Assembly (NCBI GenBank): GCA_003231035.1 | Contig: QIHU01000741.1 | Span: 1-12,525 of the forward strand | DNA: 12,525 nucleotides | Reading direction: 5' to 3' | From: Acidobacteriota bacterium | Lineage (GTDB): Bacteria; Acidobacteriota; Thermoanaerobaculia; Multivoradales; SZUA-115 | Shown: positions 1-6,979 of the stretch, one piece after another | Layout: every line of letters starts with the position of its first letter | Numbering within the stretch: the stretch's first letter is position 1 | The notes under the pieces: generated by a model | What the model saw: only the letters and a program-made list of their open reading frames with translations | The model's database searches: none | Told to the model about the DNA's origin: nothing | Translations under genes and position numbers: made by a program

Positions 1-90
1 CGTGGACCGATCCGTGCACCGTGCTGGATCCTGCCCGCAACCTTAGGCCACTGCGCGGGTGATCCCAAACTCTTGCGTGGGCGGCGACTC

Positions 91-108
91 GGGGTGGGGG
101 GGGAGGGG
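91..108 (+). other. Guanine-rich tract with G-quadruplex potential
   Basis: Positions 91-108 read G4-T-G8-A-G4 on the plus strand, enough guanines for four runs of at least three separated by one-base loops. This satisfies the usual sequence rule for an intramolecular G-quadruplex. Whether it folds, or is simply part of GC-rich intergenic DNA, cannot be told from sequence. Confidence 0.4.
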
Positions 109-329
109 CGTCTGACGACTCGCTCTCGCTGCGCTCGCTCTTGCCGCCACCCGCCCACCTCTGGGGGGGAGGAGGTCTTTGGTTTCCTCACGGGCGAGGA
201 ATCGTTTGTGCCTGCCTGGTACCATCGCTTGTCGAGGAATTGGGATTCCACGGTTGAAGCGTTTGGGGGTCACCACATCACTCGGTAGGTAGGACAAGTA
301 GCTCGGGAGCAGGTAGCGCCTGCAACGCT

Positions 330-335
330 AGGAGG
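330..335 (+). promoter_or_regulatory. Shine-Dalgarno site of the ATPase gene
   Basis: AGGAGG lies 6 nt before the ATG at 342. It is a near-consensus ribosome binding site and fixes the start of the ATPase gene. Confidence 0.8.
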
Positions 336-341
336 CGAGAG

Positions 342-1454
342 ATGATCAAGCGGCTCTACGTGGACAACTACAAGTGTCTCGTCAACTTCGATTTGAAGCT
401 CGACGAGCTGTCGCTGCTTCTCGGACCCAATGGGGTCGGGAAGTCCTCCGTCCTCGATGTCATGTTTGCAGTGCGCCAGCTTCTAGGAGGCGTGGCCAAA
501 GTTACCGATCCAGAAGTCTTTCCAACTCGATCCTTGACCCGCTGGCAAACTGGAAATATCCAGGTTGTGGAGCTGGACGTCTCTCTTGGCGGAAACGAGT
601 TGACCTACCGGCTGGAGATCGAACACGAACCGCAAACGAAACGAAGCCGCATCATGAGAGAAGAACTTTCGGCTGGGGAAACGCCGCTGTTCCTGTTCGT
701 GCTGGGCGAGGTTCTTCTCTATCGGGATGATTATTCAGACAGTTCAGTAGGCTACAAGGCGGATTGGTCCGAATCTGCTCTCGCCCGGGTTCCATCCTAT
801 GGTGAGCAGAACCAGCGTCTCACAACCTTCCTGACTTTCATGCGGAAAATCGTGGTTTGCGGCCTGCATCCGGCTAGCTTCAAGGCTGAGTCGTCGCAGC
901 GCGATCCGATTCTTCTGCGCGATGCGAGCAACTTCGCGTCTTGGTACCAGCAGGTGATTCTCGAACGACAGGACTTACTCCCCGAGTACACACGGGAACT
1001 CCAAGAGGTGTTGCACGGCTTCAAAGCCATCAACTTGCCATCCGTCGGCCTGGATACGGTCGCCATGAGGGTTCTGTTTGAGGAAGGGGACAGCCGCTAT
1101 GAGCTTCGGCTGGATGAGATCTCGGACGGGCAACGGGCACTGATTGCGCTCTATGCGCTGGTCTATTTGGGCGCTGGTCAAGGCTACTCGCTCTTTCTCG
1201 ACGAACCGGACAACTACATTGCCCTGGCGGAGATTCAGCCGTGGCTGATCGCCCTCAAGGATGCGTGCGGAGAGACCATTCCGCAGGCGGTTCTGTGCTC
1301 TCATCATCCAGAGTTGATCGACTACCTTGGGCCGGAATGCGGCATCGCGTTGCAGCGGGAAACGTCGGGGGTTATCGTGCCGTCCCGCCTTCGGGCGCCG
1401 AGTGAAGATTCTGGCCTCAAGCTCTCCGAGTTAGTTGCTCGAGGGTGGGAATAG
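342..1454 (+). CDS. AAA15/ABC-type ATPase, candidate anti-phage defence component
   Basis: A 370-residue SMC/RecF/OLD-like ATPase, expected to bind ATP, dimerise and act as a sensor or regulator of the protein encoded next to it. It opens with the family hallmark IKRLYVDNYKCL (residues 2-13). Walker A is GPNGVGKS (28-35), a signature-like segment DEISDGQRAL spans 258-267, Walker B is SLFLDEPDN (283-291), and a switch histidine lies in SHHPELID (320-327). Residues 100-230 form a variable insert where coiled-coil or sensing parts normally sit. No TOPRIM domain follows the ATPase. It is instead encoded by the next gene, whose GTG start overlaps this stop codon, so the pair resembles a split OLD-like arrangement, the class that includes AbiL and PARIS. 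G+C is markedly below that of neighbouring genes, suggesting acquisition. The ATPase assignment is firm; the defence role is inferred. Confidence 0.88.
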   Translation: MIKRLYVDNYKCLVNFDLKLDELSLLLGPNGVGKSSVLDVMFAVRQLLGGVAKVTDPEVFPTRSLTRWQTGNIQVVELDVSLGGNELTYRLEIEHEPQTKRSRIMREELSAGETPLFLFVLGEVLLYRDDYSDSSVGYKADWSESALARVPSYGEQNQRLTTFLTFMRKIVVCGLHPASFKAESSQRDPILLRDASNFASWYQQVILERQDLLPEYTRELQEVLHGFKAINLPSVGLDTVAMRVLFEEGDSRYELRLDEISDGQRALIALYALVYLGAGQGYSLFLDEPDNYIALAEIQPWLIALKDACGETIPQAVLCSHHPELIDYLGPECGIALQRETSGVIVPSRLRAPSEDSGLKLSELVARGWE

Positions 1455-1996
1455 TGAGCCGGAAAGTTCAGCTCGTCCTCCTCTGCGAGGACTCGCAGCA
1501 TGAGGTATTTGCACGCCGTTTCTTGGTCAAGATGGGTTGGCCCACCAGAAGCCTTCGAGTAGAGAAGTCACCCGGTGGACGCGGCTCCGCTGAACAGTTC
1601 GTAAGAAAACAGTTTCCACGAGAGCTGAAGGCGCACCGTCTTCGCCCCGTGGAGCAGTCGCTCGTGGTAATGATCGATGGTGACGCGGATGGCCCTCACC
1701 AGAGAATGGTCAGGTTGAAGGATGAATGCCGGGCGCAGAACGTCGAGCCTCCTCGCGACAACGAACGGGTGGCGGTCTTCGTTCCGACGTGGAACATCGA
1801 GGCATGGATCGCATACCTGGACGGCGAGGAAGTGGACGAGGCGAAAAAGAACTACCCAAAGCTACCGAGACCAAGCAACTGCAAGAAACAGGTGGCCACC
1901 CTGGCGGAAATGTGCAAAAAGCAGACACTACGCCAGCCAGCTCCGGCCTCGCTGCTAACAGCCTGCACCGAGTATCAGGAACGACTCAAGAGATAG
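1454..1996 (+). CDS. DUF4276/TOPRIM-like protein, candidate effector of the ATPase
   Basis: A 180-residue protein with the layout of a small TOPRIM-type domain. An N-terminal strand leads to an acidic residue (LVLLCEDSQHE, residues 7-17, Glu12). A second hydrophobic strand ends in MIDGDAD (73-79, Asp75/Asp77/Asp79). A family-typical PTWNIEAW lies at 111-118. Such domains bind Mg2+ and often act as nucleases beside an AAA15 ATPase, as in AbiL- and PARIS-like defence pairs; the nuclease role here is inference. I chose GTG at 1454, which overlaps the upstream TAG by one base and has GAGGG 8 nt before it. An in-frame GTG at 1445 would add three residues but lacks a good ribosome site. The lysine-rich C-terminus (residues 131-180) might contact nucleic acid. 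Low G+C matches the ATPase gene. An assignment to a neighbouring TOPRIM/DUF family such as DUF4435 or RloB is possible. Confidence 0.75.
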   Translation: MSRKVQLVLLCEDSQHEVFARRFLVKMGWPTRSLRVEKSPGGRGSAEQFVRKQFPRELKAHRLRPVEQSLVVMIDGDADGPHQRMVRLKDECRAQNVEPPRDNERVAVFVPTWNIEAWIAYLDGEEVDEAKKNYPKLPRPSNCKKQVATLAEMCKKQTLRQPAPASLLTACTEYQERLKR

Positions 1997-2042
1997 ACAC
2001 TCCTGATGGCGCCAAGCACCGGCTGCGCCTGCGCCCCCGCAC

Positions 2043-2277
2043 GACTGCCCTTCACCCACCTCGGGCAGTCCAACGAAGCGAAGCGAGCCCCAGCGAGCAG
2101 ACTGCCCCCGCTACCACCCCTCCGCTGAACCTCTCGCCGTCCCTCCGCGGAACAGCGAGGCCGTCGAACGGGGACGCTCGCCCACCGGGCGAGCCCGGCC
2201 GCTTAGGCCGGACTGCTTAGGGGTGAGCCGCAAGAACCCCGCTTCTTGCGGCGAGGGGACCTCGCAGAGAGGTCCCC
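2043..2277. repeat. REP-like cluster of five perfect hairpins
   Basis: Five perfect inverted repeats occur in 235 bases. The stems are GACTGCCC 2043-2050/2063-2070 (loop 12), GCTCGCCC 2176-2183/2187-2194 (loop 3) and CCGGCC 2195-2200/2206-2211 (loop 5). The last two are GCCGCAAGAA 2227-2236/2243-2252 (loop 6) and GGGGACCTC 2255-2263/2269-2277 (loop 5). GACTGCCC recurs at 2100-2107 and GCTTAGG occurs at 2201 and 2215. Such density is typical of REP/BIME-like interspersed elements between convergent genes. The RNA could stabilise or end the transcript of the ATPase/TOPRIM cassette. Repetition elsewhere in the genome cannot be seen from this window. Confidence 0.55.
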
Positions 2278-2310
2278 ATAAACAAACGGCCTGGGGCGGG
2301 CGACCGGGGC

Positions 2311-2327
2311 GGGCGGATCAACCGCCC
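2311..2327 (-). terminator. Possible hairpin terminator after the DsbA-like gene
   Basis: GGGCGG (2311-2316) pairs with CCGCCC (2322-2327) around a 5-nt loop, starting 11 nt beyond the minus-strand stop codon. It is GC-rich and well placed, but lacks a following uridine run, so it may only help transcript 3'-end formation. Confidence 0.3.
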
Positions 2328-2337
2328 CCCAACCCAC

Positions 2338-3414
2338 TCAGTCGCCGCTCAGACGCTCCAACTCATCATCAATCACAGCGGCCAATTGATCATAGGGCAC
2401 GGCGCCCTCAATCATGCGACCATTGATGAAAAACGCCGGCGTCCCAGAAACCCCGGCCGCTTGCCCAGCATCGAAGTCCTTTTTGACCGCATCGGCGAAC
2501 TTGCCGGAGTCTAGACACTCGTCGAACTTGGCGGTGTCGACTTCCAGGCCGGCGGCCGTGGTCTTGAGTTGGGCGACTTCGAGCTTCTTCTGGTCGGCGA
2601 ACATGGCGTCGTGCATTTCCCAGAACTTACCTTGCTCCCTGGCGCACAGCGAGGCCTCGGCCGCTTTCTGGGCCTTAGCGTGGAAGCCTAGGGGGTACTG
2701 GCGGAAGGCGATGCGCACCTTGTCGCCGTACGTCTCAGTGATCTTCTTGAGTGTCGGGGTGACGCTGCTGCAGTAGGGGCACTCGAAGTCGGAGAATTCC
2801 ACCAAAGTGACCGGCGCGTTGTCCGGTCCCTTGACCGGAGCATCGGCGACTTGCATGTCTACGCGCTGGGGCTCGAAGCGGATCTTCACGCCGTACTCTT
2901 CGCGCAAACCTTCGATATAGGCGGAGCGCGTTTCGCCACCGCGTTCCTGGCCTAGGAACTGCTTGATCTGGTCGACGATCTCTGCCTTGTCGCGGCCGCG
3001 CACGCGCGCTTGGTTCTCTTCGTACCAGGCATCGACTTCGGCATCGGTCACTGCGGTGATCTTGGCGTTGACCTCGGACTCGATTAACTCTTCAGTGGTC
3101 TTGCCCGCCTTACTGGCGGCCATTTCGAGGAGCTTCTGCTCGACCAGTTGATCGAGGCTGCGCTCGAGGATTTGGTAACGCTGGCGGTCGAGCTGCTTGA
3201 GCTGCGGCGCGGCGATCTCTTCGAGGTCGGACATGGTGACCGGCTCGCCACCGATGACGGCGACGACATTCGAGGCGGTGCTCTCTGCTTTGGCGGCCTG
3301 ATCACCGTCCGCCGCAGAGCAGGCAGGGAAAATGCCGGCCAAGCCGAGCAAGAGGGCGACCGCGGCGAAAGCCGAGCCGCGCGAGACCGTGTTGTTGGCG
3401 GTGATGAGACTCAT
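2338..3414 (-). CDS. Secreted DsbA-family thiol-disulfide protein with SurA-like N-terminal region
   Basis: A 358-residue envelope protein. Residues 1-33 form a signal sequence (hydrophobic core AVALLLGLAGIF). The following PAC could be a poor lipobox with Cys32 or part of an ordinary signal peptidase site. Residues 50-180 resemble the SurA/parvulin N-terminal chaperone region: VAVIGGEPVT at 51-60, helix-rich, with no isomerase domain. Residues 190-355 form a DsbA/thioredoxin_4 domain with VEFSDFECPYC (205-215), active-site CPYC at 212-215 and the cis-proline loop GVSGTPAFFING (321-332). It probably oxidises or isomerises disulfides of exported proteins, perhaps holding clients with its N-terminal region. 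The ATG at 3414 follows AAAGGAG by 10 nt. The frame stays open to 3555, but that extension has no ribosome site and would bury the signal peptide. It is a single gene, converging on the defence cassette. Confidence 0.88.
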   Translation of the reverse strand: MSLITANNTVSRGSAFAAVALLLGLAGIFPACSAADGDQAAKAESTASNVVAVIGGEPVTMSDLEEIAAPQLKQLDRQRYQILERSLDQLVEQKLLEMAASKAGKTTEELIESEVNAKITAVTDAEVDAWYEENQARVRGRDKAEIVDQIKQFLGQERGGETRSAYIEGLREEYGVKIRFEPQRVDMQVADAPVKGPDNAPVTLVEFSDFECPYCSSVTPTLKKITETYGDKVRIAFRQYPLGFHAKAQKAAEASLCAREQGKFWEMHDAMFADQKKLEVAQLKTTAAGLEVDTAKFDECLDSGKFADAVKKDFDAGQAAGVSGTPAFFINGRMIEGAVPYDQLAAVIDDELERLSGD

Positions 3415-3424
3415 GACTCTGGCA

Positions 3425-3431
3425 CTCCTTT
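3425..3431 (-). promoter_or_regulatory. Shine-Dalgarno site of the DsbA-like gene
   Basis: AAAGGAG on the minus strand lies 10 nt before the ATG at 3414. It selects this start over the upstream in-frame extension and places the signal peptide at the N-terminus. Confidence 0.75.
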
Positions 3432-3562
3432 GAGGATTTCTGGACGGGTTGAATCGAAGCCGAACCCTCAGTCTATCGAAATATTGACGATTTGCTGGCT
3501 GGAGATCGAATCGGGCCCAACTTCGGGGCCTCCCTAACTCCACGCACGGGTCCAAATGCTAG

Positions 3563-3579
3563 TGTGCGCTAACCGCACA
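3563..3579. terminator. Short hairpin between holB and the DsbA-like gene
   Basis: TGTGCG (3563-3568) pairs with CGCACA (3574-3579) around CTAAC, 34 nt beyond the holB stop codon. It sits in the 198-nt gap that separates the tmk-holB pair from the DsbA-like gene, where transcription of the pair could end. There is no T-run, so the function is uncertain. Confidence 0.25.
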
Positions 3580-3612
3580 AAGTGGGACCGTATTCCGCTC
3601 TATCTAACTCTC

Positions 3613-4470
3613 TTACACCGCCTGGCTGCGGGGGGCGGTCAGATGTCGGCAGACCAGCCCTTCTAGGATGCGCTGCGCACCGACGGCGCGCAGGCGCATG
3701 GCCGGGGCGCCCAGGAGGGCCTGGGCCAGCCCCAAGAGCCGGCGGCGCACCACCGGGGGGACCGCTTCAGTTTCGATGGCGTGGACCACCGCGGCGGCGG
3801 CGGTAGCCCAGGGTCGGCCGGAGCGGGGGTCTTTGAAGTCGCCCGCCGCTTCCAACGCTTCGGCGGCGCTCAGGAGGTAGACGGCGGCACCGGTGGCGGC
3901 GTACCCGGTCACCCGTTCGGCGAACTGTTGGCCGATCCGCGCCGTCGCTTCGCGGTCGATCTCCTCGGCGGCACCGAGAAAGATTGCCATCGAGCGGCTG
4001 CGCAGGGTCGGCAGGAGATCATGGCTCGATGGCGCCAGCAGCATGAAGTTGCGGGGTGCCGAGTCGGGCGGCTCCTCCAGGATCTTGAGCAAGCTGTTCG
4101 CCGCCTCGCCGGTCAGGGTCTCCGCATTGGCGATGATGAAAACCTGGCCGCGCGCCTCGAAGGGCGAGAGTTGTGCCCGTTTGAGCAGTTCGCGGGTTGC
4201 CGCGACCGAGGTCGAAGTCTTGAGGTTGCGTTCCAAGACGGCGAAATCCGGGTGGAATAGATCGGTCTCTCCCGGCCAGCAAATGCGCCGGCAGTTCCGG
4301 CAGACCTCCCCGCCTTGGGCACAAGGTCGGCTCAGCGCATGGATGCAGAGCAGCGTGCGCGCCAGGTCGACCGCCGCCTGGCGCCGTGCCTCTTCGGTTC
4401 CACCGTGGAGGATCACCGCGGGGTAGAGCCGATCCGCCGCCGCCGAGCGCAGGGCCGAGGCGAGGTTCAT
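3613..4470 (-). CDS. holB: DNA polymerase III delta' subunit
   Basis: A 285-residue clamp-loader AAA+ protein that helps load the beta clamp on primed DNA. The normal Walker A lysine is absent (LHGGTEEARRQAA, residues 21-33), as expected for delta', which does not hydrolyse ATP. A zinc-module cysteine set follows: C50, C57, C60 and C64. The conserved LLKILEEPP lies at 127-135 and the sensor-like NFMLLAPSS at 141-149. The SRC motif that supplies the arginine finger appears as LRSRS (156-160), with Ser in place of Cys. The C-terminal helical domain is short but plausible. The ATG overlaps the tmk stop as ATGA and follows GGAGG (4476-4480) by 5 nt, so the two are translationally coupled. tmk-holB adjacency is widespread in bacteria and strengthens the call. 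Confidence 0.9.
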   Translation of the reverse strand: MNLASALRSAAADRLYPAVILHGGTEEARRQAAVDLARTLLCIHALSRPCAQGGEVCRNCRRICWPGETDLFHPDFAVLERNLKTSTSVAATRELLKRAQLSPFEARGQVFIIANAETLTGEAANSLLKILEEPPDSAPRNFMLLAPSSHDLLPTLRSRSMAIFLGAAEEIDREATARIGQQFAERVTGYAATGAAVYLLSAAEALEAAGDFKDPRSGRPWATAAAAVVHAIETEAVPPVVRRRLLGLAQALLGAPAMRLRAVGAQRILEGLVCRHLTAPRSQAV

Positions 4471-5132
4471 CCCTGCCTCCGCACGGCGCTCTCTTTCGCC
4501 ACCAGGCCCGCCAGGGCCTGGCGCACCTGCGCCGCGGTTTCTGAGTGCGGACCGGAGGAGTCGATGACCCGGAAACGCTCCTCTTCGAGCGCCGCCAGCT
4601 CCAGATAACCCTCCCGAACGCGACGGTAGAACTCGAGCCCTTCGGCGTCTAGCCGGTCGGTACCGTCCGCCTGGGCCTGGCGCCGATGAGAGTGGCTGCG
4701 TTGGCGGGCCACTTCGGGTGGCAGGTCGAAGAGGAGGGTCAAATCGGGCTGCCGCCCGCCGGTGGCGATCCGATCGAGCGCCGCGATCGCCTCCATGGCA
4801 ACTCCCCGCCCGTACCCCTGGTAGGCGTAGGTCGAATCGGTGAAGCGATCGCAGATTACCGTCTTGCCCGCCGCCAACGCGGGATCGATGCGCTGCAACA
4901 GGTTCTGTCGGCGGCTGGTGAAAACCAGCATCAGTTCTACCACCCCGTCGGCGGGAGTGACCTCACCACCGAGTAGCGCGGCGCGCAGCACCGAGCCCAA
5001 CGGCGTACCCCCGGGCTCGTGGGTCTGCTCGACCTCCGTTCCCTGGCCGCGCAACCACTCGATGGCCATGCGCAAGTGGGTCGACTTGCCACTGCCGTCG
5101 AGACCCTCAAAGGTGATGAACTGGGGGCGCAT
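4467..5132 (-). CDS. tmk: Thymidylate kinase
   Basis: A 221-residue cytosolic kinase that phosphorylates dTMP to dTDP for dTTP synthesis; the length is normal for the family. The P-loop is GLDGSGKST (residues 10-18). The nucleotide-binding THEPGGT lies at 37-43, the DRF motif (95-97) follows an ICD strand, and YQGYGRG (104-110) contributes to dTMP binding. The lid is at about 141-160, with basic residues in HSHRR and then DGTDRLD. The ATG at 5132 has no clear Shine-Dalgarno sequence, but the protein begins directly with the family's first strand (QFITFEG). It overlaps holB by 4 nt and begins 52 nt after modC, so it may be read from the upstream operon as well as from a promoter of its own. 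Confidence 0.96.
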   Translation of the reverse strand: MRPQFITFEGLDGSGKSTHLRMAIEWLRGQGTEVEQTHEPGGTPLGSVLRAALLGGEVTPADGVVELMLVFTSRRQNLLQRIDPALAAGKTVICDRFTDSTYAYQGYGRGVAMEAIAALDRIATGGRQPDLTLLFDLPPEVARQRSHSHRRQAQADGTDRLDAEGLEFYRRVREGYLELAALEEERFRVIDSSGPHSETAAQVRQALAGLVAKESAVRRQG

Positions 5133-5166
5133 GGGAGCGACGATAGCAGCCGCCGGCTTGGCCGGG

Positions 5167-5184
5167 CAATCCGAGCAATCCGAG
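5167..5184. repeat. 9-bp tandem duplication next to the modC stop codon
   Basis: CAATCCGAG is present twice head-to-tail, immediately beside the modC stop codon and inside the 52-nt modC-tmk gap. It may be a small slippage duplication; I see no regulatory match. Confidence 0.6.
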
Positions 5185-6306
5185 CTACCCCGCCACCACT
5201 CTCCAACTGTGCGTCTTGCCCACCAGCCAGACAGCGCACCCAGGGGCGAGAGCCAACGCGGCCACCGCCGCCGGGGTGAGGTGGACGAGCCAGGGGCCCA
5301 CCCTGGCGTAGATCGAGGGGCCGGCTTCGATCAGCTCATCGAGTCGCCCAGCTACCGCGTTGCGGGCCGACAGGGCGCGCGGCTCGCGGGTAGCCAAGAG
5401 GAGATCTTCGGCGTCGATGGCGAGGAAGATCGAGTCTCCTGGCCGCAGGTCGGGATGGTAGGGAATCAGCACCGACGCCAAACCACCACCCTGTAAGTTC
5501 ACCTCGGTCACCCCGCCCGCTTCGTCTTGGCGCTCCACCACCCCCCGGGCGACGTTTTCCCAGCGCCCTTGGGCGGCCGCCGTCTGGGTCAAGAACGCCG
5601 GATCGGCCAACACCGGGCGAGCAGGGCCGCTGGCCCGCACCGAACCCCCTTCGAGTAGCACTACCTCCGCGGCCAAGGCCAACGCCTCCTCCCGGCGGTG
5701 GGTGACCACCAGGATCGGTACCGCCAGCCGTCGACGCAGGGCCAGCACACTCGCCAAGGCACGGCGGGCGCTGAGTGGATCGAGGCCGGCCGTCGGCTCG
5801 TCGAGGAGTAGCAATCGCGGCCGGGCGAGCAAGGCCCGGCCCAACGCCACGCGCCGTTGTTCGCCCCCCGAAAGGTGGCGAGGATAGCGTTCGAGGAGTT
5901 GCTCCAAGTCGAGCATGTCCACCAGCTCCGCCCACTCTTCAGGCACGGCGCCGCCGCGCCTCCACCTTCTCTCAAGGGCGCCAAACAGGAGATTTTGGCG
6001 CACCGACCGATGGGGAAAGAGCGCCCCATGTTGGGGCACGTAACCCAGGCGGCGGCGCTCGGGAGGAAGCCAGATACCGTTGGCGGTGTCTTGCAGCAGC
6101 AGCTCTCCCACCCGCACCCGACCCCGCGATGGGCGCAGGCCGGCGAGCGCTTCGAGCAGCGTCGTCTTGCCCGCGCCAGAGGGTCCCAGAACCGCCGCCG
6201 AGTCACCCACGTCGGCGCGGACCGCCAGTCGGAACCCCCCCTGATCCAGCCTCAAGTCCATCTCCAGCCTCCCTTTACCAAGACTGCCGCGGTCACCGAC
6301 ATTCAT
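5185..6306 (-). CDS. modC: Molybdate ABC transporter ATP-binding protein
   Basis: A 373-residue ATPase that powers molybdate import through ModB. Walker A is GPSGAGKT (residues 41-48), the Q-loop Gln lies in YVPQHGALFPH (89-99), the signature is LSGGEQRR (145-152), Walker B is LLLLDEP (165-171), and the H-loop is VTHRREEA (201-208). The segment after about residue 307 (LSARNAVAGRLDELIEAGP, 312-330, then ARVGPWLVHLTPAA) is a Mop/TOBE domain. It distinguishes ModC from general importers and probably senses bound oxyanion. The ATG at 6306 overlaps the modB stop as ATGA and follows a strong AGGAGGT. The open frame reaches 6855, but that extension only shadows modB. It is the last gene of modABC, with tmk 52 nt downstream. 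Confidence 0.92.
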   Translation of the reverse strand: MNVGDRGSLGKGRLEMDLRLDQGGFRLAVRADVGDSAAVLGPSGAGKTTLLEALAGLRPSRGRVRVGELLLQDTANGIWLPPERRRLGYVPQHGALFPHRSVRQNLLFGALERRWRRGGAVPEEWAELVDMLDLEQLLERYPRHLSGGEQRRVALGRALLARPRLLLLDEPTAGLDPLSARRALASVLALRRRLAVPILVVTHRREEALALAAEVVLLEGGSVRASGPARPVLADPAFLTQTAAAQGRWENVARGVVERQDEAGGVTEVNLQGGGLASVLIPYHPDLRPGDSIFLAIDAEDLLLATREPRALSARNAVAGRLDELIEAGPSIYARVGPWLVHLTPAAVAALALAPGCAVWLVGKTHSWRVVAG

Positions 6307-6977
6307 CGCTCCAACCTCCTCTCCCGCCGATCGACCAGGCGAGTGGCGAGCAGCGAGGTGGCCAGAGCCAGTAGACAGGCGACGCCGGCCAGTGCCAACG
6401 CCTCGCCGTCGCGCCCGACTTGCACCCGCTGGAAGAGTGCCAAGGCCAGGGTCTGCGTCCGGCCCGGGATGTTGCCGGCGATCAGGATGGTGGCGCCGAA
6501 TTCGCCCAGGGCACGCGCGAAAGCGAGCACCACTCCGGCGGAGATCCCGCGCCAAGCCAAGGGCAACTCGACCTCCACAAAGGCGGCAAGCTTGCCGCGC
6601 CCCAAGGTCCGGGCCACCCCCACCAGAGCGGGATCGACCTCTTCGAGCGCCGAGCGGGCGCTGCGCACCAGGAGTGGCAAGGCCACCACGGCGCAGGCGA
6701 GCACCGCCCCGAGCCGCGAGAAGGCCACTTCGATCCCCAGCCAATCGAACAGGGGACGACCGAGCGGCCCGTTGCGGCCAAAGAGGAAAAGCAAAGCGAA
6801 GCCGATCGCGGTCGGCGGCAAGACCAATGGCAGGGTCACTAGCGCTTCCACCCACGAGCGCCCACGCCAGCCGCGTCGCGAAAGGGCCCAGGCCAAGGCG
6901 ATGGACGGCACCAAGATCAACGCCGTCGCGGCGGTGGCGATCGCCACCGTCAGCAGGACGATGCCGCCCAACTCCAT
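6303..6977 (-). CDS. modB: Molybdate ABC transporter permease
   Basis: A 224-residue inner-membrane permease with about five hydrophobic helices (roughly residues 5-33, 45-67, 86-107, 145-168 and 192-213). The cytoplasmic coupling (EAA) loop is at about 111-140 (VDPALVGVARTLG ... ELPLAWRG). It is followed by ALGEFGATILIAGNIPG (156-172), which is highly characteristic of ModB. It forms the channel through which ModA-delivered molybdate passes, driven by ModC. The ATG lies 2 nt beyond the modA stop, and its own TGA overlaps the modC ATG, so the three genes are translated as a coupled unit. Related tungstate or sulfate permeases share parts of these motifs, but the ModA and Mop-domain neighbours favour molybdate. 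Confidence 0.93.
   Translation of the reverse strand: MELGGIVLLTVAIATAATALILVPSIALAWALSRRGWRGRSWVEALVTLPLVLPPTAIGFALLFLFGRNGPLGRPLFDWLGIEVAFSRLGAVLACAVVALPLLVRSARSALEEVDPALVGVARTLGRGKLAAFVEVELPLAWRGISAGVVLAFARALGEFGATILIAGNIPGRTQTLALALFQRVQVGRDGEALALAGVACLLALATSLLATRLVDRRERRLER
6314..6320 (-). promoter_or_regulatory. Shine-Dalgarno site deciding the modC start
   Basis: AGGAGGT on the minus strand lies 7 nt before the ATG at 6306, inside the modB 3' end. It is the strongest ribosome site in the operon. It rules out both the long upstream frame and the internal ATG 15 codons later as the main start. Confidence 0.8.
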
Positions 6978-6979
6978 GG

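Larger units (their letters stand above)
1..341. other. Non-coding left flank with G-tracts and low-complexity GC-rich DNA
   Basis: I see no convincing gene here. The open frames on both strands translate to Arg/Pro/Gly-rich or patternless sequence without motif or usable ribosome site. The stretch holds a guanine-rich tract (91-108), an alternating CGCT/GCTC-rich segment (about 117-141), a second G-tract (162-173) and two small hairpins. Those hairpins are GGAAT-TGGG-ATTCC at 236-249 and GCAGG-TAGCG-CCTGC at 309-323. It ends in the leader of the ATPase gene. A promoter for that gene should lie here, but I cannot pick one with confidence. Confidence 0.6.
1997..2337. other. Intergenic region between convergent genes, rich in hairpins
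   Basis: No gene is supported in these 341 bases. Plus-strand frames through 1996-2220 and 2223-2426 translate to repeat-like Arg/Pro/Ser-rich sequence and continue into the 3' end of the DsbA-like gene. The stretch separates two converging genes and carries at least six stem-loops, listed separately. No T-run follows any of them, so classic intrinsic terminators are not evident. Confidence 0.6.

Noticed and set aside
73..288. 71-codon plus-strand frame in the left flank and its antisense counterpart (43-297)
   Set aside because: It runs through G-tracts and low-complexity sequence; no ribosome site or recognisable motif.
2255..2277. Hairpin as an intrinsic terminator of the ATPase/TOPRIM transcript
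   Set aside because: The stem is perfect, but the following bases are ATAAACAAAC, without the uridine run an intrinsic terminator needs; kept as part of the repeat cluster.
1997..2426. Plus-strand frames across the hairpin region
   Set aside because: They translate palindromic repeat DNA into Arg/Pro-rich strings and run into the antisense of the DsbA-like gene.
3415..3555. N-terminal extension of the DsbA-like frame
   Set aside because: No ribosome site, an unconvincing sequence, and it would put 47 residues before the signal peptide.
6307..6855. N-terminal extension of the modC frame
   Set aside because: It is a shadow of modB with Arg/Gly-rich sequence; the ATGA overlap and AGGAGGT place the start at 6306.
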